From NCBI RefSeq assembly GCF_017316185.1, contig NZ_JAFLVX010000019.1, forward strand, positions 18,925-75,702: a stretch of DNA of 56,778 nucleotides, written 5' to 3'. How positions within the stretch are numbered: the stretch's first letter is position 1; each line of letters begins with the position of its first letter. Of the stretch, positions 54,682 through 56,778 are shown in pieces. Made by a program: the position numbers and the translations under genes. The notes beneath the pieces are model-generated. The model made no database searches and was not told the DNA's origin. It worked only from the letters and a program-made list of their open reading frames with translations. Origin of the DNA: Candidatus Vagococcus giribetii. Its GTDB lineage: Bacteria; Bacillota; Bacilli; Lactobacillales; Vagococcaceae.

Positions 54682-55494
54682 ATGATTAAGTTAATCGCCA
54701 TCGACTTAGATGGAACGCTTTTAACCGATGATAAACAGATTTCAAATCGTAATAAAGCTGTTTTAACAAAAGCAAAAGAACAAGGAGTAAAAGTCGTTTT
54801 ATGTACAGGTCGCCCACTTATTGCGATTGAGTCTTATCTTAATCGTTTAGAGTTAAGAGATGCGGGGGATTACAGTATTACCTTTAATGGTGGTGCTGTT
54901 CAAAAAAATGATACAGGGGAAGAATTGCTTTCTTATTCCTTAAGTTTAGCCGAAGTGAAGCGTGTAGCAGCTGTGATGACAGAGCTAGACTTACCTTTAG
55001 ATGTTATCTCTGTTGATACGTGTATCCATTTACCTACATCTAAAACAAGAAAATCTATTTATAGAGATATCAACCCAGTTTTAACTTTTGAAACTAAGGA
55101 AGTCTCTGACTTAGATGAGTCAACTATCTTTAACAAAATGGTAGTTGCTTGTGAACCTGATTATTTAGATGAGCAGCTAAAAGGATTAGGGGACGAGTGG
55201 TACATGGACTTTAATATTATGAAATCAAGAGATTGTTTACTAGAAGTTATTCATAAAGAGGTCAGCAAAGCCAATGGTATTGATTTACTAGCTAAAAAGT
55301 TAGGGATTAAGCAAGAAGAAGTGATGGCTATTGGTGATGAGGAAAATGATATTTCCATGATTGAGTACGCTGGTATGGGCGTTGTTATGGCAAATGGAAA
55401 TGAAACAGTAAAAAAACTAGCTCAATTTGTAACTAAATCAAATGAAGAAGATGGCGTAGCTTACGCTGTCGAACAATTTGTTTTAGTAGATTAA
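54682..55494 (+). CDS. Cof-type HAD phosphatase
   Basis: A 270-residue hydrolase of the HAD superfamily, subclass IIB (Cof/YidA type). Motif I is DLDGTLL with nucleophile D8 and D10, motif II is near CTGRPL, a conserved Lys sits in the KANGIDLLAKKLGI segment, and motif IV is GDEENDISM. Members dephosphorylate sugar phosphates or cofactors such as FMN; the substrate is unknown. AAAGGAG precedes the ATG. It lies between smc and ftsY, a common arrangement in lactic acid bacteria. Confidence 0.93.
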   Translation: MIKLIAIDLDGTLLTDDKQISNRNKAVLTKAKEQGVKVVLCTGRPLIAIESYLNRLELRDAGDYSITFNGGAVQKNDTGEELLSYSLSLAEVKRVAAVMTELDLPLDVISVDTCIHLPTSKTRKSIYRDINPVLTFETKEVSDLDESTIFNKMVVACEPDYLDEQLKGLGDEWYMDFNIMKSRDCLLEVIHKEVSKANGIDLLAKKLGIKQEEVMAIGDEENDISMIEYAGMGVVMANGNETVKKLAQFVTKSNEEDGVAYAVEQFVLVD

Positions 55495-55504
55495 GGAGGA
55501 TATG

Positions 55505-56713
55505 ATGGGATTTTTTGATAAGATTAAAAAGGCGGTCCTAGGGGAAAAGCCTGCTGAAGAAAAAATCAATAATTTGCCTCTTGAAGCTGTTAAAGAGGAA
55601 GAAGTAGAGGTAGTTGTTGAAGAAACCGTTACTGAAGAAGTAACAGAAACAGAAGTAGTAAGTGAACCTATTGAGGTTAAAGAAGAGGCTCCAGTCAAAG
55701 AAGAAGCACCTGTAGTCGTGCCAGAACAAGTTCAGCCAGAACCAAAGGAAGAACCAACTAAACAAGAAGAAACAGTTGAGAAATACGACAAAGGTTTAGA
55801 GAAATCTCGTAAGACATTTGGTCAATTCATGAATAACTTATTCTCTAATTTCCGTGTAGTAGACGATGAGTTTTTTGAAGAACTAGAAGAATCCCTTATT
55901 AGTGCGGATGTTGGTTTTGAAACAGCTATGAGAATTTCAGATGAGCTTCAAGAAGAAGTGAAATTGAAAAATGTCAAAAAACAAGAAGATGTCCAAAATA
56001 CGATTATTGAAAAATTAGTTGAGATTTACCAAGCAGAAGGTGTAGAGGAAGACAATACACTTAACATGCAAACAGATGGCCCAACCATTATTCTGTTTGT
56101 AGGAGTTAATGGTGTTGGTAAAACAACTAGTATTGGTAAGTTAGCTTATCGATACAAACAAGAAGGTAAAAAAGTGTTATTAGCAGCTGCAGATACGTTT
56201 AGGGCAGGAGCGATTGATCAATTAGTTGTTTGGGGTGAGCGTGCTGGTGTTGATGTGGTGAAACACAGTGCAGGAAGTGATCCAGCAGCAGTTGTATATG
56301 ACGCTGTGGAAAAAACAAAAGCAGAAGGCTATGATGTATTGTTAGTTGATACAGCGGGTCGTTTACAAAACAAAGTCAACTTGATGAAAGAGTTAGAAAA
56401 AATGAAGCGTGTTATTGAGAGAGAATACCCTTCAGCGCCTCATGAAGTGTTACTCGTAGTAGATGCAACAACTGGTCAAAATGCAATGATTCAAGCAAAA
56501 GAATTTAAAGATACTACTCAAGTAACAGGAATTGTTCTGTCTAAATTAGATGGAACAGCTAAAGGTGGTATGGTATTAGCTATTCGAAATGAATTGCATT
56601 TACCAGTTAAATTAGTTGGTTTAGGAGAAAGAATTACTGATTTAGAAAATTTCGATCCAAACCAATTTGTGTATGGTTTATTCAAAGACTTAATGGCTAT
56701 GTACGAAAACTAA
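55505..56713 (+). CDS. ftsY: Signal recognition particle receptor FtsY
   Basis: A 402-residue SRP GTPase that delivers ribosomes to the membrane insertion machinery. An acidic, Glu- and Val-rich A domain (about 20-95) precedes the NG domains. G1 is GVNGVGKTT (K206), followed by DTFRAGA, DTAGRLQNK and SKLDGTAKGG, ending with GERITDLENFDPNQFV. Two adjacent ATGs exist; the second (55505) is better spaced from AAGGAGGA. The acidic part is low-complexity and may vary in length among strains. A terminator follows. Confidence 0.96.
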   Translation: MGFFDKIKKAVLGEKPAEEKINNLPLEAVKEEEVEVVVEETVTEEVTETEVVSEPIEVKEEAPVKEEAPVVVPEQVQPEPKEEPTKQEETVEKYDKGLEKSRKTFGQFMNNLFSNFRVVDDEFFEELEESLISADVGFETAMRISDELQEEVKLKNVKKQEDVQNTIIEKLVEIYQAEGVEEDNTLNMQTDGPTIILFVGVNGVGKTTSIGKLAYRYKQEGKKVLLAAADTFRAGAIDQLVVWGERAGVDVVKHSAGSDPAAVVYDAVEKTKAEGYDVLLVDTAGRLQNKVNLMKELEKMKRVIEREYPSAPHEVLLVVDATTGQNAMIQAKEFKDTTQVTGIVLSKLDGTAKGGMVLAIRNELHLPVKLVGLGERITDLENFDPNQFVYGLFKDLMAMYEN

Positions 56714-56724
56714 AGAAATAATCC

Positions 56725-56763
56725 AAAAAGCTATGACATTTATCTGATGTCATAGCTTTTTTT
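56725..56763 (+). terminator. Rho-independent terminator after ftsY
   Basis: A perfect 14-bp stem (AAAAAGCTATGACA / TGTCATAGCTTTTT) around a 9-base loop, followed by a T tract. Confidence 0.93.
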
Positions 56764-56778
56764 GGTGTGCCCTGCATG

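Overview
The window is an ordinary low-GC Gram-positive chromosome segment. Several things point to Lactobacillales, most likely Enterococcaceae and perhaps Vagococcus: an AT-rich composition, strong AGGAGG-type ribosome binding sites, many GTG/TTG starts, an LPXTG surface protein with a class A sortase, PBP2A, PASTA kinase, FakA and YloU homologues, and an oppDFBCA operon. The genus is inferred from gene order and protein resemblance only; there is no rRNA gene here. No tRNA, rRNA, CRISPR array, insertion sequence or prophage was seen.

Region 1 (1-16.8 kb) is mixed. It opens inside a large cell-wall-anchored adhesin stalk made of alternating CnaB domains. An RluA-family pseudouridine synthase, pbp2A, yheA and the yhaO-yhaN-yhaM nuclease cluster follow. 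Next is a small accessory locus: an RpiR regulator transcribed divergently from a RarA-C-terminus-like protein without an ATPase domain, plus an orphan PTS EIIC. Sortase A and an unrecognised 260-residue protein close the region.

Region 2 (16.9-24 kb) holds ddl and murF for cell wall precursor synthesis, the DEAD-box helicase cshA, acpS, a hypothetical gene, a patatin-like phospholipase with an unusual N-terminal region, and a PC4/YdbC-like gene.

Region 3 (24-56.8 kb) is the long conserved Firmicutes housekeeping string: yicC-gmk-rpoZ, priA-def-fmt-rsmB-prpC-prkC, rsgA-rpe-thiN, rpmB (opposite strand), yloU-fakA, recG-plsX-acpP, rnc-smc-HAD-ftsY. It is interrupted twice: by phzF and an AIM24-family gene between rpoZ and priA, and by a complete oligopeptide ABC transporter operon with its own promoter between acpP and rnc. 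coaBC and rlmN, which often sit in this string in Bacillus relatives, are not in their usual places.

The most interesting items are the stand-alone RarA-C-like protein in a PTS locus, the exactly 558-bp-periodic two-domain CnaB array, the fused N-terminal region on the patatin protein, a large intergenic palindrome between prkC and rsgA, a palindrome over the yheA -10 box, and a possible small RNA upstream of priA. No clear undescribed multi-gene system is visible; the RarA-C/EIIC/RpiR trio is the nearest candidate.
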